A stretch of DNA of 64,000 bases from Massilia sp. Root133 (GTDB lineage: Bacteria > Pseudomonadota > Gammaproteobacteria > Burkholderiales > Burkholderiaceae_D), in assembly GCF_001426525.1 (NCBI RefSeq), contig NZ_LMEW01000003.1, forward strand, positions 1 to 64,000, given 5' to 3'. Shown in pieces: positions 62,553 to 64,000 of this stretch; the first letter of the stretch is position 1, and each line of letters begins with the position of its first letter. Under the pieces are notes generated by a model. It saw only the letters and a list, made by a program, of their open reading frames with translations. It was not told where the DNA came from and did not search any database. The position numbers were made by a program, and so were the translations under genes.

Positions 62553-63086
62553 TCAATGGCATTTGAAGTAGTCGAACGGCTCGCGGCAATCCAGGCATTG
62601 ATACAGTGCCTTACACGGGGTCGAGCCGAACTGGCTGGTGAGACGGGTATGCATCGAGCCGCAGTGCGGGCAAGCCACGTCGGGTTGCCGGATCGCGTGG
62701 CGCTTCACGCCGCGCGCCAGGCCGCTGATGTCGATCACCTGCTGCACCGGCGGCGCGATGCCGTAGCCCTTCAGCGCGGCCTTTCCGGCGGCGCTCATCC
62801 AGTCCGTCGTCCATGCGGGCGACAGGCGGGTGACGATGCGCAGGCGGTCCACGCCGCGTGCGCGCAAGGCCTTGTCGACGTCTTCGGCGATGACTTCCAT
62901 CGCGGGGCAGCCGGAATACGTCGGGGTGATCGTGACGACGCATTCACCGTCGTCGTGCACGTCCACGGCACGCACGATGCCCAGGTCCACGACGGAGATC
63001 ACGGGAATCTCCGGATCCGGGACCTCGCCCAGCCAGGACCAGACCTGGCCGGCCGTGATCGGTGACGCGGCCGCGGTCATCACCAT
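62553..63086 (-). CDS. paaD: PaaD, SUF/MIP18-type protein required for epoxidase assembly
   Basis: 177 aa from ATG 63086; ATG 63080, overlapping the paaC stop as TGATG, is nearly as good. An N-terminal FeS-assembly (DUF59/MIP18) domain, 1-95, has LGEVPDPEIPVISVVDLGIV and TPTYSGCPAMEVI with its Cys. A C-terminal zinc-ribbon carries CPHCGSMHTRL and ALYQCLDCREPFDYFKCH. It is needed for active epoxidase, probably by loading the iron centre of PaaA or the cluster of PaaE. Length as E. coli PaaD (167). Confidence 0.93.
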   Translation of the reverse strand: MVMTAAASPITAGQVWSWLGEVPDPEIPVISVVDLGIVRAVDVHDDGECVVTITPTYSGCPAMEVIAEDVDKALRARGVDRLRIVTRLSPAWTTDWMSAAGKAALKGYGIAPPVQQVIDISGLARGVKRHAIRQPDVACPHCGSMHTRLTSQFGSTPCKALYQCLDCREPFDYFKCH

Positions 63087-63835
63087 GCCACGCCCGGGTA
63101 GGCGCGCTGCAGGAACTGCATCTCGGCGAGGATGTAGCCGAGGCGCTCCGTGTGCCGGCCCTGCTTGCCGCCGCGCTGGACATAGGCATCCACGGGCGGC
63201 ATCGTCAGCGTCGCCTCAATCAGCACCTCGGCCACGTGGGCCAGGAATGCATCGCGCAGCGGCTCCGCGGCCGGTGCCACGCCCTGCGCGACCATCGCCA
63301 GGTCGACGTCGTCGTAGATGAACATCTCGCCGGCGTAGGTCCACAGTTCGTCGAGCGCGTCCTGCATCTTGCGGTGGCTGACGTCCGTGCCGTCGCCCAG
63401 GCGCACGACGAGGTCGCCGCTGCGGCGCAGGTGGTACGTCACCTCCTTGATCGACTTTTCCGCGATCTCGCCGATGCGGCGGTCGCTGGACGCCAGCAGG
63501 CCGCGCATCAGGAAGTAGTGCCACGTATCGAACAGGAACTGGCGCGTCAGGGTCTGCGCGTAGTCGCCGTTCGGCTGCTCGACGAGCAGGCAGTTGCGGA
63601 AGTCGCGGGTATCGCGCAGGTACGCCAAACGATCCTCGTCGCGGCCGTGGCCTTCGATCTCGCCCGCATACGTCAGCCACATCCGCGTCTGGCCCAGCAG
63701 GTCGAGGGCGACATTGGTCAGCGCCATGTCTTCTTCCAGCGCCGGGCCCTTGCCGCACAGCTGCGACAACTGCTGCGACAAGATCAAGGCATTGTCGCCC
63801 TGGCGCAGAAGGTATTCGAACTTGTTCGCGTCCAT
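63080..63835 (-). CDS. paaC: 1,2-phenylacetyl-CoA epoxidase, structural subunit PaaC
   Basis: 251 aa. Ferritin-like PaaA/PaaC family: YLLRQGDNALILSQQLSQLC, LEEDMALTNVALDLLGQTRM, and EKSIKEVTYHLRRSGDLVVR. It lacks the full set of di-iron ligands of PaaA and serves as the partner (structural) subunit in the epoxidase core. Length equals E. coli PaaC (248). Its TGA overlaps the paaD start. Confidence 0.95.
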   Translation of the reverse strand: MDANKFEYLLRQGDNALILSQQLSQLCGKGPALEEDMALTNVALDLLGQTRMWLTYAGEIEGHGRDEDRLAYLRDTRDFRNCLLVEQPNGDYAQTLTRQFLFDTWHYFLMRGLLASSDRRIGEIAEKSIKEVTYHLRRSGDLVVRLGDGTDVSHRKMQDALDELWTYAGEMFIYDDVDLAMVAQGVAPAAEPLRDAFLAHVAEVLIEATLTMPPVDAYVQRGGKQGRHTERLGYILAEMQFLQRAYPGVAW

Positions 63836-63842
63836 GGTCCGC

Positions 63843-64000
63843 TCACAGGTTCTTGACGTCTTCCGGCATCGGGAAGAACGTCGGGTGGCGGTAGACCTTG
63901 CTGTTCGACGGCTCGAACAGGGCGTCCTTGTCGGCCGGGCTGGACGCGACGATGTCGGCGGCCTTCACCACCCAGATCGACACGCCTTCGTTGCGGCGCG
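63843..64000 (-). CDS. paaB: 1,2-phenylacetyl-CoA epoxidase subunit PaaB, 3' part only
   Basis: The minus-strand frame ending at a TGA (63845-63843) encodes the final ~51 residues of PaaB, with NEGVSIWVVKAADIVASSPA, then DALFEPSNSKVYRHPTFFPM and DVKNL; the window edge cuts the rest (normal length is about 95 aa). PaaB bridges the PaaAC units and is needed for oxygenase activity. paaA is expected immediately beyond the right edge. Confidence 0.92.
   Translation of the reverse strand, partial: RRNEGVSIWVVKAADIVASSPADKDALFEPSNSKVYRHPTFFPMPEDVKNL

Overview
The window is a GC-rich (roughly two-thirds G+C in the genic parts) chromosomal segment. It most resembles a betaproteobacterium of the Burkholderiales, probably Oxalobacteraceae (Massilia/Duganella/Telluria-like). 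This is inferred from gene content and order (pilS-pilR, PP0621-family gene, ccsA, ffh; DUF1841; parE-parC; a full phenylacetate operon) and from the protein sequences; no rRNA is present to confirm it. I found no rRNA, tRNA or CRISPR array.

Left end (1-4.4 kb): the last codons of an IS481-type transposase run into the 3' end of a probable type VI secretion lipase effector, which sits downstream of a VgrG spike gene with an extra C-terminal domain. Both lie in or beside AT-rich DNA and look like an accessory island. 4.4-8.9 kb: class Ia ribonucleotide reductase nrdA-nrdB, with two NrdR-like boxes and strong inverted repeats in the leader. 9-13.3 kb: the pilR/pilS two-component system, a PP0621-family protein and a CcsA-like protein, all on the minus strand. 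13.3-16.1 kb: a REP doublet and a three-gene NMT1/SsuA-type ABC importer.

16.3-27.1 kb: housekeeping genes ffh, proS and rppH with clear terminators, a SWIB-domain protein, a LysR regulator, a lytic transglycosylase, an unusual double-retropepsin/Sel1 protein, DUF1841, a SulP transporter and two small cytochromes c. 27.4-37.5 kb: a coupled MoxR-GNAT-CoxE operon, a CPBP protease, a CPA-type antiporter overlapping a YbdK-type ligase, an SRPBCC protein, an ArsR regulator diverging from a NIPSNAP/monooxygenase pair over a perfect palindrome, a Fur-box-controlled unknown gene, a LysE exporter with a divergent Lrp regulator, and a PuuD-like amidotransferase.

37.8-42.3 kb: topoisomerase IV genes parE and parC, with a near-perfect LexA box about 110 bp upstream of parE. 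42.3-53.4 kb: mixed accessory and core genes. These include two small secreted low-complexity proteins, an M64 metallopeptidase, a one-TM unknown, two GNATs, a rhodanese/FtrA pair, a YciI pseudogene with an internal deletion, an exported cyanophycinase, an NTF2-like protein, argH, a KTSC-like protein, a HAD phosphatase and a cupin.

53.4-64 kb: an aerobic phenylacetate (paa) operon on the minus strand, transcribed paaB-C-D-E-(REP doublet)-G-H-I-K-J-Y-Z. It encodes the CoA ligase, the multicomponent epoxidase (paaA would lie beyond the right edge), the isomerase, the ring-opening hydrolase/dehydrogenase and the beta-oxidation steps. No paaF is seen in the visible part. Starts were re-chosen where a Shine-Dalgarno site or operon overlap favoured a start inside the longest open frame.
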